Shown here piece after piece: positions 43,798 to 52,663 of a stretch of DNA of 64,000 bases; position 1 is the first letter of the stretch; the number at the start of each line of letters is the position of its first letter. The notes under the pieces were generated by a model that worked only from the letters and a program-made list of their open reading frames with translations, was not told the origin of the DNA and did not search any database. A program made the translations under genes and the position numbers. Source of the DNA: Actinomycetes bacterium (lineage in GTDB: Bacteria; Actinomycetota; Acidimicrobiia; Acidimicrobiales; Acidimicrobiaceae); contig JAJZBG010000003.1 of assembly GCA_021799035.1 (NCBI GenBank), positions 1-64,000 of the forward strand, given 5' to 3'.

Positions 43798-44898
43798 ATG
43801 CGGATTCAGGCTGCCGTCGTTAACAACAAGGGTGAGGATTTTCAGATTGACACAGTGGAACTCGATCCTCCTCAAAGCGGAGAAATACTGGTCAGAATGA
43901 TTGCGTCTGGCATCTGCCACACCGACATCAACGTGAAGAACCAGACCCACCGAGTACCAGCACCTGCTGTTCTCGGCCATGAGGGTGCTGGAATAGTTGA
44001 GGAAGTTGGCCCCGGAGTTGCCGACCTTGAGGTGGGCGACCACGTTGTTCTGGGATTTGCGTCTTGCGGTGTTTGTCGAAACTGCTTGATGGCACGCTCC
44101 TTTGCGTGTTCGCGACATGCCGAGCTGAATTTCGGCGGGAAAATGGATGACGGGAGTCACCGACTGCATCGTGGTGATCAACCTCTCTCCAACTTCTTTG
44201 GACAGTCCTCATTCGCCACCCACTCTGTCGCAAAATCACGAAATGCTGTCAAAGTACCCAAGGACATAGATCTGGCTCTTCTAGGACCACTCGGATGCGG
44301 TTTGATGACCGGAGCCGGAACCGTGTTCAACAGGCTGTCGCCCCCTCCTGGGTCGGCAATTGCGGTAGTCGGGGCCGGAGCCGTTGGGCTGAGCGCAATC
44401 ATGGCCGCGGCAATTGTCGGTTGCAGCACGATCATCTCCATCGATATTCACCAGAATCGCCTTGACCTCGCCCTTGAACTCGGAGCAACTCATGTCATAA
44501 ATGTTCAAAAAACACCGGACATCGTAAGCGAAATCCGCTCCATAACCAATGGTGGAGCAGATTTCACAGTGGAAGCTGCGGGCCACCCGCTTCTCTTGCG
44601 GCAGATGGTCGATGCGCTCGCACCCATTGGTACTGCAGTTCAGCTCGGTGGGCTGCCACAGGGTACAGAGGCCTCGATCGACTCCAACGACTTGAGGTCA
44701 AAGAGCAAGACAGTTGCTGGCCTAGTGGAAGGTGGCAGCGTGCCTGGGGCTCTTATTCCCCAGCTCATCGAGTTCTACAAAGAGGGCAAATTCGCTTTCG
44801 ACAAGCTGGTGACCTTCTACCAATTCGAAGAGATCAACAAAGCAGCCGCAGATGCCCACGACGGCAAAGTCATCAAGCCTATACTGCGCTTCCCCTGA
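43798..44898 (+). CDS. Zinc-dependent alcohol dehydrogenase
   Basis: A 366-residue medium-chain dehydrogenase of the class III/aryl-alcohol type. Catalytic zinc ligands lie at Cys40 (ASGICHTD) and His61 (GHEGAG). The structural zinc site is Cys90, Cys93, Cys96 and Cys104. The nucleotide fold has VVGAGAVG near residue 198. AGGAGA lies upstream of the ATG. Oxidation of an aromatic or other primary alcohol with NAD is likely. It stands next to a dihydroxyphthalate decarboxylase-like gene on the other strand. Confidence 0.9.
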   Translation: MRIQAAVVNNKGEDFQIDTVELDPPQSGEILVRMIASGICHTDINVKNQTHRVPAPAVLGHEGAGIVEEVGPGVADLEVGDHVVLGFASCGVCRNCLMARSFACSRHAELNFGGKMDDGSHRLHRGDQPLSNFFGQSSFATHSVAKSRNAVKVPKDIDLALLGPLGCGLMTGAGTVFNRLSPPPGSAIAVVGAGAVGLSAIMAAAIVGCSTIISIDIHQNRLDLALELGATHVINVQKTPDIVSEIRSITNGGADFTVEAAGHPLLLRQMVDALAPIGTAVQLGGLPQGTEASIDSNDLRSKSKTVAGLVEGGSVPGALIPQLIEFYKEGKFAFDKLVTFYQFEEINKAAADAHDGKVIKPILRFP

Positions 44899-44983
44899 GC
44901 AGAGAACTTTATGTCAAAGTACCTGAGCTCCCCAAGGCCCCTTGCAATATCGCGACGAGACGCAAAACGAATTGGAAAGGGAG

Positions 44984-45979
44984 CTATACCTTGAATGAAC
45001 TCTGCACCCCGGCGGGAAACAGCTCCTCCACCTCCAGCGGCCTATGGGTCACTCCCTGATCATATGTGAAACGAAGAAATGAGCTGAGCGTCACCCTGTT
45101 TGGCTCCACGCCATAGGGCCAATATCCATCTTCACCGAATAGCTCGGCAATCCTGCCCGCAAACACACGTGACCAAGGGAGCGGGAAGCGACTGGCAGTC
45201 ACGTCGAACAACCTTTCGACCGAACGCCTCTTCGCCTCCTCGAAAGCTTTGAGCAGGTTCATTGCTATCCAGGGGTACTGCTCAACGACCGCTTTCTTGA
45301 TGGCCACCACGTGCATGATCGGAAATATCTTCGTCTTCTGCCAGTACTCGTATTCAGCCTCTTGGTAGTCGACGAGGATCCGCCTCACCCTTGGATCGCC
45401 CTCCTCAACCGAATGTGGGGCGTGAGCAGACATCGCGACATCGATCTCACCGGAAAGAAGCATCTCGTTCAGTGATTTGGTCGGCTCGGACCTGTAACTG
45501 ACTCCCGCGGGAATGCGTAGGCTCACCTTTTCCACCCTTCCCGGATCATTCACGCCTGCCTGGACCCACTCAATGTCTGTCAAGGGAATCCCAACAGTCT
45601 CCGTCAGGTAGCCCCTCGAGTACACGGCAGCAGTCTGCGCCCATTCAGGAATGCCTACCTTCAATCCGCGTATCTCGTGGATCGTCGTCGGACCGTCGCT
45701 GCGCACGTAGAAAGACGACTGCCTGAAGACACGAGAGGGAAATACTGGTATGGCGGTTACATCACAATCTGGTTGAGAAACGAGCGAGACGTATTTGGCA
45801 AACGACAACTCGCACACGTCGAACTCCCTGAACTTCAAGAACCTGTAGAAGATCTCCTCGACCTGCAAATCCAACGCCTGAAGCTCGACGCCCTCCACCG
45901 GAACGACCCCATTGGTCAGATCACGAACGTGATCGTAGTCACTGATTGCAAGAGTTAGCTTTACAGCATTCTTCCCCAA
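44984..45979 (-). CDS. 4,5-dihydroxyphthalate decarboxylase-like protein
   Basis: A 331-residue protein of the family that includes 4,5-dihydroxyphthalate decarboxylase and resembles periplasmic-binding folds (NMT1-like). LTLAISDYDHVRDLTNG is the typical opening and FPIMHVVAIKK lies in the middle of the fold. There is no signal peptide, which argues for a cytoplasmic enzyme. The start is a TTG with GGGGG six bases upstream. Family members often lack proven activity, so decarboxylation is only likely. Confidence 0.75.
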   Translation of the reverse strand: MGKNAVKLTLAISDYDHVRDLTNGVVPVEGVELQALDLQVEEIFYRFLKFREFDVCELSFAKYVSLVSQPDCDVTAIPVFPSRVFRQSSFYVRSDGPTTIHEIRGLKVGIPEWAQTAAVYSRGYLTETVGIPLTDIEWVQAGVNDPGRVEKVSLRIPAGVSYRSEPTKSLNEMLLSGEIDVAMSAHAPHSVEEGDPRVRRILVDYQEAEYEYWQKTKIFPIMHVVAIKKAVVEQYPWIAMNLLKAFEEAKRRSVERLFDVTASRFPLPWSRVFAGRIAELFGEDGYWPYGVEPNRVTLSSFLRFTYDQGVTHRPLEVEELFPAGVQSSFKV

Positions 45980-46253
45980 CTGAAACCCCCAACTAGCTAC
46001 TGAGAAAAGGCTCTATGACGGATGTTTTGCGCTAGTACCATCGTGATCAACGTTGCCAACAATCACAACCGAGCTGTAGACGGCAAAGCGTTATGCGCCC
46101 AAACTTCAAGCGCCGTTACCTACGTGTTCCCATGGTATCAGAGGGGAGCACTCCGTTACTTCAGCAAGATGCCGCTCAAAATACTGACTGACTCACCAGA
46201 GACCCCTTGCAATGAAACCTCGCAATAAGCGAGGGCTGGATTACGGATGTGCC

Positions 46254-46259
46254 TATAAT
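46254..46259 (+). promoter_or_regulatory. TATAAT -10 box of a leaderless transcript
   Basis: A perfect TATAAT ends seven bases before the GTG at 46266, so transcription would start at or beside the first base of the start codon. There is no ribosome site. The -35 region is poor. Confidence 0.55.
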
Positions 46260-46265
46260 GTTGCG

Positions 46266-46586
46266 GTGGACGAGGAATCAGTTTTCGACCATCTCAGAGC
46301 TTTCGTGCAAGAACGCGACTGGACTCAGTTTCATACCCTGGAAAATCTAGCTAAGAGCATATCGATAGAAGCCGGAGAACTTCTCGAATGCTTCCAATGG
46401 AGCGATGACTCTTCGACAGCGAAAGTTGAAGACGAACTGGCCGATGTGCTCACATACTGCTACTTGCTTGCTGATCGACTAGGAGTCGATCCAGGGGAAA
46501 TCGTACTGAGGAAGCTCGAGGCCACTCGTACTAAGTACCCAGTGGACAAGGCGCGAGGGCGGAGCGCCAAGTATGACGAGCTTTAG
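46266..46586 (+). CDS. MazG-like nucleotide pyrophosphohydrolase
   Basis: A 106-residue all-helical NTP pyrophosphohydrolase of the MazG-like/dCTPase group. EAGELLECFQW and EDELADVLTY hold the acidic metal-binding residues (ExxE and ExxD). The GTG at 46266 is chosen because it gives the family's usual beginning (MDEESVFDHLRAFVQERDW) and sits just after a TATAAT box. An upstream ATG at 46212 is less likely. It overlaps the next gene by 14 bp. It hydrolyses nucleoside triphosphates to monophosphates; beside a helicase-nuclease it may be part of a phage-defence pair. Confidence 0.85.
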   Translation: MDEESVFDHLRAFVQERDWTQFHTLENLAKSISIEAGELLECFQWSDDSSTAKVEDELADVLTYCYLLADRLGVDPGEIVLRKLEATRTKYPVDKARGRSAKYDEL

Positions 46587-48294
46587 GATACAACAACTTC
46601 CACTTTCAAGCCTCTCTCGCGATGGACTCCTTTTCAGCGATGCGCGCTTCAGCAACTGGCCTGTTGTCTACACCTTGAACGACGACAAGCGCGTTTATGT
46701 TGGAGAGACGCTGAATTTCGCCGTTCGGATGAGCCAACATCTCTCATCACAAGAGAAAAAGAGCCTCCGCATCGCAAGGATAATTCTCGACGATACCTTC
46801 AACAAGTCCGTTTGCCTCGACCTCGAATCGTACTTGATCCGCTTGTTAGCCGGCGATGGCAGATTCCAGGTGATGAACCTGAATGACGGGATCACCGATT
46901 CCAACTACTTCGACCGCTCGCGCTATCGGGAGGTCTTTGCCGAAATATGCGACAGGTTGCGGGAGCAGGGGCTCTTTGGGCAAACGATCACAGAGATTGA
47001 AAACAGCGACCTGTTCAAGCTCTCGCCGTTCAAATCTCTGAACATTGACCAGATGGTCTCGATTCAAACTCTGCTCGCAAGCCTTCTTGGTGACATTGAT
47101 CAAAAGACATCGAGCACTAGCGTCATCAGGGGAGATCCCGGAACTGGCAAAACGATAGTCGCAATCTTTTTGATCAAACTGCTCCGAGATATCCAAACCA
47201 CTTCCCTAGATGATGATCCAACGACTGACTCGCCCTTCGCCGAGTTCTTTACTTCGAGAAATCAGGACCTGCTCAAAGAGCTTCGTGTGGGATTAGTGGT
47301 CCCGCAACAGTCTCTCAGACGCTCGATCCAAAACGTATTCAAGCTGACCCCTAAACTTGCAGCTGACCTGGTGCTGTCGCCTTTCGAGGTGGGAGAGAGC
47401 GACAAACCATTCGACGTGCTAATTGTCGACGAGGCTCATCGGCTGAGTCAGCGCGCAAATCAGCCTTCCGCTGCGCAAAATAAAAGGTTCAAAGCAATCA
47501 ACTACTCTCTTTTTGGAAAAGATGACGATTCGGTCAACCAACTCGATTGGATAACAGAGAAAAGCACACATCGGGTTTACCTTCTCGACATGGCTCAGAG
47601 CGTGAGGCCCGCGGATCTTCCGATACAGATCCAGGAGGGGCTCATCGAAAAGGCCAGGGAAACCAGGCGGTATTTCGAACTACGATCCCAGATGCGCATA
47701 AAAGCTCACGAAGACTACGTCGGCTACGTGAGAGCTCTGCTAAGCCCTGAGCCACCCACAAAGCGCTTGGAGTTTGACGGCTATGAACTGCGTCTGTTCG
47801 ACGATGTTCACAAACTTCGTGACGAAATAATCAAGCGCGACAGCGAAGCAGGCCTTTCCCGCATGGTAGCAGGCTTCGCCTGGCCCTGGAAAAGCAAAAA
47901 GGATCCGACTGCTCATGATATCGAACTCGATGGCCTGAAGCTCAACTGGAACGGAAAAGCAATTGACTGGATCAATTCAGCGAATTCGCTCTACGAGGTA
48001 GGGTCGATCCACACGGTGCAGGGATATGATCTCAACTACGCCGGCGTCATCATCGGCCTTGATCTTCGCTACGACCCGGGGTCCAAAAGCCTTTATATTG
48101 ATCGAAAGAACTACTTCGATGCAAAAGGCAAGGAGAACAACAAGCGATTGGGGATTACCTACACCGACGAAGATCTCTTGCTGTTCTTGACGAATATATA
48201 TGGGGTTTTGCTAACCAGAGGGATGCTTGGAACCTATGTATACGTTTGCGACCCGAATCTTCGTGACTACTTTCGACAGTTCATAGGCACATAA
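46573..48294 (+). CDS. GIY-YIG nuclease fused to a DUF2075 SF1 helicase
   Basis: A 573-residue protein. The N-terminal part (about residues 25-110) has VVYTLNDDKRVYVGET, a GIY-YIG nuclease signature. The rest is an SF1-like helicase of the DUF2075 family, with GDPGTGKT near residue 187 and VDEAHRLSQ near residue 286; TVQGYDLNYAGVIIG forms motif V. It overlaps the MazG-like gene by 14 bp, so the two act together. Such proteins occur in defence islands, but the substrate is unknown. Confidence 0.85.
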   Translation: MTSFRIQQLPLSSLSRDGLLFSDARFSNWPVVYTLNDDKRVYVGETLNFAVRMSQHLSSQEKKSLRIARIILDDTFNKSVCLDLESYLIRLLAGDGRFQVMNLNDGITDSNYFDRSRYREVFAEICDRLREQGLFGQTITEIENSDLFKLSPFKSLNIDQMVSIQTLLASLLGDIDQKTSSTSVIRGDPGTGKTIVAIFLIKLLRDIQTTSLDDDPTTDSPFAEFFTSRNQDLLKELRVGLVVPQQSLRRSIQNVFKLTPKLAADLVLSPFEVGESDKPFDVLIVDEAHRLSQRANQPSAAQNKRFKAINYSLFGKDDDSVNQLDWITEKSTHRVYLLDMAQSVRPADLPIQIQEGLIEKARETRRYFELRSQMRIKAHEDYVGYVRALLSPEPPTKRLEFDGYELRLFDDVHKLRDEIIKRDSEAGLSRMVAGFAWPWKSKKDPTAHDIELDGLKLNWNGKAIDWINSANSLYEVGSIHTVQGYDLNYAGVIIGLDLRYDPGSKSLYIDRKNYFDAKGKENNKRLGITYTDEDLLLFLTNIYGVLLTRGMLGTYVYVCDPNLRDYFRQFIGT

Positions 48295-48479
48295 GGCTTA
48301 GGTCTTTCTTCTTGCCTGGATCCAAGTTCCCTTCCAACCGTTCGCCTGACAAACGCGTCGAAAGGTCCAACAGTGATGGAAACGACTCTGAATGTCAGCA
48401 GATAGAGCCATTTGAGCCGGACATGAAAGCCCCAACAGCGCAGCTAGGCGCGCTCAAAGAGACCGTTGAAGCCTTGACG

Positions 48480-51101
48480 CTAGTTTTTCGCGCGCAAAAC
48501 AGCCTGAGCTGCAGCAAGGCGCGCTATCGGAATCCGGAAGGGCGAGCATGAGACATAATCCACTCCGGCATGAACAAAAATCTCGATCGAAGCAGGATCG
48601 CCCCCGTGCTCACCGCAGACTCCAACCTTCAGAGAAGGCCTTGTAGCTCGGCCTCTTTCCACCCCTATCCTCACCAGCTCTGCGACGCCACCTGGGTCTA
48701 GCGTCTTGAATGGATTGGCAGGCAACAACCCGAGATCGATGTAGGTCGCCATGAGACGGCCTTCGACATCATCCCTTGAAAAGCCGAATGTCATCTGAGT
48801 CAAGTCATTCGTGCCGAACGAGAAGAAGTCCGCAGCCTCTGCTATCTCATCTGCCCTTATGGCCGCTCGCGGGGTCTCGATCATTGTGCCGATCGTGATC
48901 TCCAGCCCTTTGACCTTTTGGCCATCAATAGCATCCTGCACCCACGATCTCGCCAGTGCAAGCTCTTCTCTGGTAACAGTCAAAGGAATCATTATCTCGA
49001 CTACCGGGTTCTTCCCCTTTTTCTTCAGCTCCGCAGCGGCCTGAAGCAGGGCCTTTACCTGCATGGCGTATAGGCCAGGCTTGATGACCCCGAGACGGAC
49101 TCCCCTTGTCCCGAGCATTGGATTGACCTCTTTCCATGCTTTTGCCGCAGCAAATAGTGCTGCCTCCTCAGGAGTGAGGCCCATTGTGGCCTCTTTTATC
49201 GAGAGGTCGAGCGTATCTGGAAGGAACTCGTGCAAAGGTGGATCCAGCAGTCTGACCGTGACTGGCAGCCCATCCATCGCTTCGAGGATTTCTTTGAAAT
49301 CGAACTTCTGCGCGGCCCTTAGCTCCTCGAGTGCCTCCAGCTCGTCATCTGGAGTGGCAGCAAGAATCATCTTCCTTACGATCGGAAGCCGGTCCTCCGC
49401 CAAGAACATATGCTCAGTTCTACAAAGGCCAATCCCTTCGGCACCGAACGAACGGGCCTTGGCGGCATCGGGCCCATTATCTGCATTGGCCCTGATCGCA
49501 ACTTTTCCAAAACGAATCTCATCAGCCCACTTGAGTATTGTCTGAAACTCTGGTGGAGGTGTTGAAGATGTCAACTCCACGGCTCCCAGGACCACATCAC
49601 CGGAGGTGCCATCTATTGAGATCTCGTCACCCTCGAATACAGTGGTTCCGCTTGCGATGAATGACCTGCCAACGATTCTCACCGCGTCGGCTCCGACCAC
49701 TGCGGGCTTGCCCCAACCTCTTGCCACTACAGCAGCATGGCTTACAAGTCCTCCCCTGGAAGTGAGCACCCCCTCTGAGGCGAGCATCCCATGGACATCG
49801 TCGGGGGATGTCTCTTTGCGCACCAGAATGACCTTTTCACCCTTCTCGCTAGCAGCTATGGCGTCCTCCGCGGAGAAGTACACCTTTCCCACCGCAGCGC
49901 CGGGAGAAGCCCCCAGACCTCTGGCAATGACATGGAGGTCTTTCGCGGCGAACTGCGGGTGAAGCACAGAGTCAAGGTGGTCGGCGGTAATGCGAAGCAC
50001 AGCCTCTTCCTTGGTCAACGAGATTTCAGGCTCATTGGTCATATCCACCGCCATGTGCAGCGCCGCGACCCCGGTCCTCTTGCCTATCCGGGTCTGAAGC
50101 ATCCAGAGCCTTCCGCTCTCAATGGTGAATTCGGTATCGCACATGTCCCGATAATGAGCCTCCAGGCGATTAAAGATTTCGACCAGCTGCGAGAAAATCT
50201 CCGGGAACCTACCCTGCAAAGCCATGAGCGGCTCTGTGTTGCGAACCCCTGCAACCACGTCTTCGCCCTGAGCGTTCACCATGAAATCGCCGTACATTCC
50301 CTTTTCACCGGTGGCTGGATCTCTTGTGAAACCAACCCCCGTACCTGAATTGTCATCCCTGTTTCCGAAGACCATCGACTGTACGTTTACGGCCGTTCCT
50401 AGATCATTGGGGATTCCCTCTCGTCTTCGATAGGCGATGGCACGAGAGCCGTTCCATGAAGCGAACACAGCTTCTATCGCGCCCCTCAACTGCTCCAAAG
50501 GCTCCTGAGGAAACGGCTTGCCGGTATGGCGCTCAACGATGTCTTTGTACGCTGCGGTCAGATACTTCAAAAGCTCAGACGGAACCTCGGAATCGATCGA
50601 TGCGCTGGAGAGCTCCTTTGCCGCTTCGAAGAGCTTGTCAAACTCATCGCCTGGAACACCAAGCACGATCCTTCCGTACATGGCAATGAATCGCCTATAG
50701 GAGTCGTAGGCGAATCTTAGATCGTTAGTCTGAGCAGCGAGCCCCTCAACCGAACTGTCGTTGAGACCGAGATTGAGAACGGTATCCATCATTCCCGGCA
50801 TAGAGAATTTCGCGCCTGATCTGACCGACACCAGCAAAGGATATGAAGGGTCGCCCAGACTTTTGCCCATTTTCTTCTCTAGCGCAGAAATAGCCTTGGA
50901 CACCTGATCGGTCAAGTGCTGTGGCCACCCAGAGGAGAGATACTCCCTACAGGCCTCGGTCGTGATCGTAAATCCAAAGGGCACTGGAAGTCTGAGGACC
51001 GAGGTCATCTCAGCCAGGTTCGCTCCTTTGCCTCCCAGGAGGTCTTTGAGCTCCATTGGCGGACGCGGGTGTTCGTGGTCAAAGTCAAACACGTATTGCA
51101 T
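48480..51101 (-). CDS. ppdK: Pyruvate, phosphate dikinase
   Basis: An 873-residue enzyme that interconverts pyruvate, ATP and phosphate with phosphoenolpyruvate, AMP and pyrophosphate. The N-terminal ATP-grasp region has GGKGANLAEM. The phosphohistidine domain has GGLVSHAAVVARG near residue 450. The C-terminal TIM barrel has the catalytic cysteine in VGVCGEHGGDP near residue 826. Full length for the family. It converges with the helicase gene; no strong terminator was identified in the 185-bp gap. Confidence 0.96.
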   Translation of the reverse strand: MQYVFDFDHEHPRPPMELKDLLGGKGANLAEMTSVLRLPVPFGFTITTEACREYLSSGWPQHLTDQVSKAISALEKKMGKSLGDPSYPLLVSVRSGAKFSMPGMMDTVLNLGLNDSSVEGLAAQTNDLRFAYDSYRRFIAMYGRIVLGVPGDEFDKLFEAAKELSSASIDSEVPSELLKYLTAAYKDIVERHTGKPFPQEPLEQLRGAIEAVFASWNGSRAIAYRRREGIPNDLGTAVNVQSMVFGNRDDNSGTGVGFTRDPATGEKGMYGDFMVNAQGEDVVAGVRNTEPLMALQGRFPEIFSQLVEIFNRLEAHYRDMCDTEFTIESGRLWMLQTRIGKRTGVAALHMAVDMTNEPEISLTKEEAVLRITADHLDSVLHPQFAAKDLHVIARGLGASPGAAVGKVYFSAEDAIAASEKGEKVILVRKETSPDDVHGMLASEGVLTSRGGLVSHAAVVARGWGKPAVVGADAVRIVGRSFIASGTTVFEGDEISIDGTSGDVVLGAVELTSSTPPPEFQTILKWADEIRFGKVAIRANADNGPDAAKARSFGAEGIGLCRTEHMFLAEDRLPIVRKMILAATPDDELEALEELRAAQKFDFKEILEAMDGLPVTVRLLDPPLHEFLPDTLDLSIKEATMGLTPEEAALFAAAKAWKEVNPMLGTRGVRLGVIKPGLYAMQVKALLQAAAELKKKGKNPVVEIMIPLTVTREELALARSWVQDAIDGQKVKGLEITIGTMIETPRAAIRADEIAEAADFFSFGTNDLTQMTFGFSRDDVEGRLMATYIDLGLLPANPFKTLDPGGVAELVRIGVERGRATRPSLKVGVCGEHGGDPASIEIFVHAGVDYVSCSPFRIPIARLAAAQAVLRAKN

Positions 51102-51246
51102 CGATCCTCCTAAATACCACTCGGGGCTCGGCTAGCCATTGGCGGAATCTCGAACTGAGCGATCACTTTGAGCAAGTCAACGTAGGTTTTACCCTAAGGT
51201 CGGGTTATTAATCCTACTACTGCAGCGGCGTTAAGTGAATGTTTGC

Positions 51247-52551
51247 CTACAGCCAGTGCAGGATCGAGACGAGATGGTCCTTCAGTTCCGGAATCGGAAC
51301 TCTTATCTGGTCAGTACTGTCCCTGTCCCTGATCGTCACTGAGTTGTCCTCGAGCGAGTCGAAATCTACCGTCACGCATGCAGGGGTGCCGACCTCGTCC
51401 TGGCGGCGATATCTGCGACCTATCGACTGCGTGTCGTCATAGTCGCAAGAGAAGGTCGGAGAAATGGCCTCGAAGATCTGATCAGCCAGCTTCATAAGAG
51501 ACTCTTTCTTCGAGAGGGGCAAGATGGCAACCTGGTAGGGGGCCAGCCTTGGATCCAGCCTCAAAACGGTTCTTGCCTCCCCGTTCACCACGTCTTCATC
51601 GTATGCCGCCACCAAGAAAGCCATCATGGTCCGGGTGGCTCCTGCCGCGGGCTCTATGACATATGGAATGTATGGCTCGTTGGTGACGGGATCAAAATAC
51701 TCGAGCCTTTCACCTGAGTGCGCGCCATGAGCCTTCAGATCGAAATCTGTTCTGTTGGCAATTCCTTCGAGCTCTCCCCAACCCCACGGAAAAGCAAATT
51801 CCACATCGACAGTCCCTGCTGAATAATGCGAAAGCTCTTCCTTTTCGTGATGCCTAAGGCGAAGAAGGTCCTCGCGAATGCCGAGATCCACGTACCACCG
51901 CAAGCGCTCGTTGTACCAGTATTCGAACCACTTGGAGGCTTCATCTGGAGGAACAAAGTACTCCATCTCCATCTGCTCGAACTCTCGCGTTCGAAAGACG
52001 AAGTTCCCCGGCGTTATCTCGTTCCGAAAAGACTTGCCTACCTGGGCAATGCCGAAAGGTGGCTTCTTCCTGGTCGTCTGCAGGACGTTCTTGAAGTTGA
52101 TGAACATTCCCTGAGCAGTCTCCGGACGAAGGTAGGCTACTGAAGCTTCGTCTTCAACCGGGCCAACATATGTCTTGAACATCATGTTGAAAGCCCGGGC
52201 TTCGGTCAGATCGGTCGAGCCGCAATTGGGGCACACGCCCTGTATATGATCTGCGCGCCATCTTTCTTTGCAGTTCCGACAATCAACAAGAGGATCGGTG
52301 AAGTTCGCTATGTGACCTGAAGCCTCCCATATCTTTGGAGTGGAAAGGATCGAGGCGTCCAACCCAACCACGTCGTGGCGCAGTTGAACCATCGATCTCC
52401 ACCAGGCATTCTTGACATTTCTCAGCATGAGAACGCCCAAGGGGCCGTAGTCGTATGTCGACCGGAAACCCCCATATATCTCGGCGGACGGGAAGATGAG
52501 TCCTCGCCTCTTCGAGAGATTTACAATTTTCTCCATCAAGTCTTCAGCCAT
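51247..52551 (-). CDS. glyQS: Glycyl-tRNA synthetase, dimeric type
   Basis: A 434-residue class II aminoacyl-tRNA synthetase of the alpha2 type. A four-cysteine zinc cluster (CRNC and CPNC) lies near residues 96-123. AQGMFINFKN and FRNEITPGNF are the motif 2 region, and the C-terminal anticodon-binding domain begins near residue 335. It charges tRNA-Gly and is essential. Its gene stands alone between ppdK and a transporter gene. Confidence 0.95.
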   Translation of the reverse strand: MAEDLMEKIVNLSKRRGLIFPSAEIYGGFRSTYDYGPLGVLMLRNVKNAWWRSMVQLRHDVVGLDASILSTPKIWEASGHIANFTDPLVDCRNCKERWRADHIQGVCPNCGSTDLTEARAFNMMFKTYVGPVEDEASVAYLRPETAQGMFINFKNVLQTTRKKPPFGIAQVGKSFRNEITPGNFVFRTREFEQMEMEYFVPPDEASKWFEYWYNERLRWYVDLGIREDLLRLRHHEKEELSHYSAGTVDVEFAFPWGWGELEGIANRTDFDLKAHGAHSGERLEYFDPVTNEPYIPYVIEPAAGATRTMMAFLVAAYDEDVVNGEARTVLRLDPRLAPYQVAILPLSKKESLMKLADQIFEAISPTFSCDYDDTQSIGRRYRRQDEVGTPACVTVDFDSLEDNSVTIRDRDSTDQIRVPIPELKDHLVSILHWL

Positions 52552-52663
52552 GTGCGCTCGATCCTACCAGCTCACAATTTGGGCACCTGCCACGCACATG
52601 TGCGGACAGTGGCGAGACTACCCGCACAGCCGCTAGTGACGCAACTCCCAACGAGCAGATGCG

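Noticed and set aside
46212-46265. ATG at 46212 as the start of the MazG-like gene
   Set aside because: The TATAAT box lies downstream of this ATG, and the extra residues are not seen in the family.
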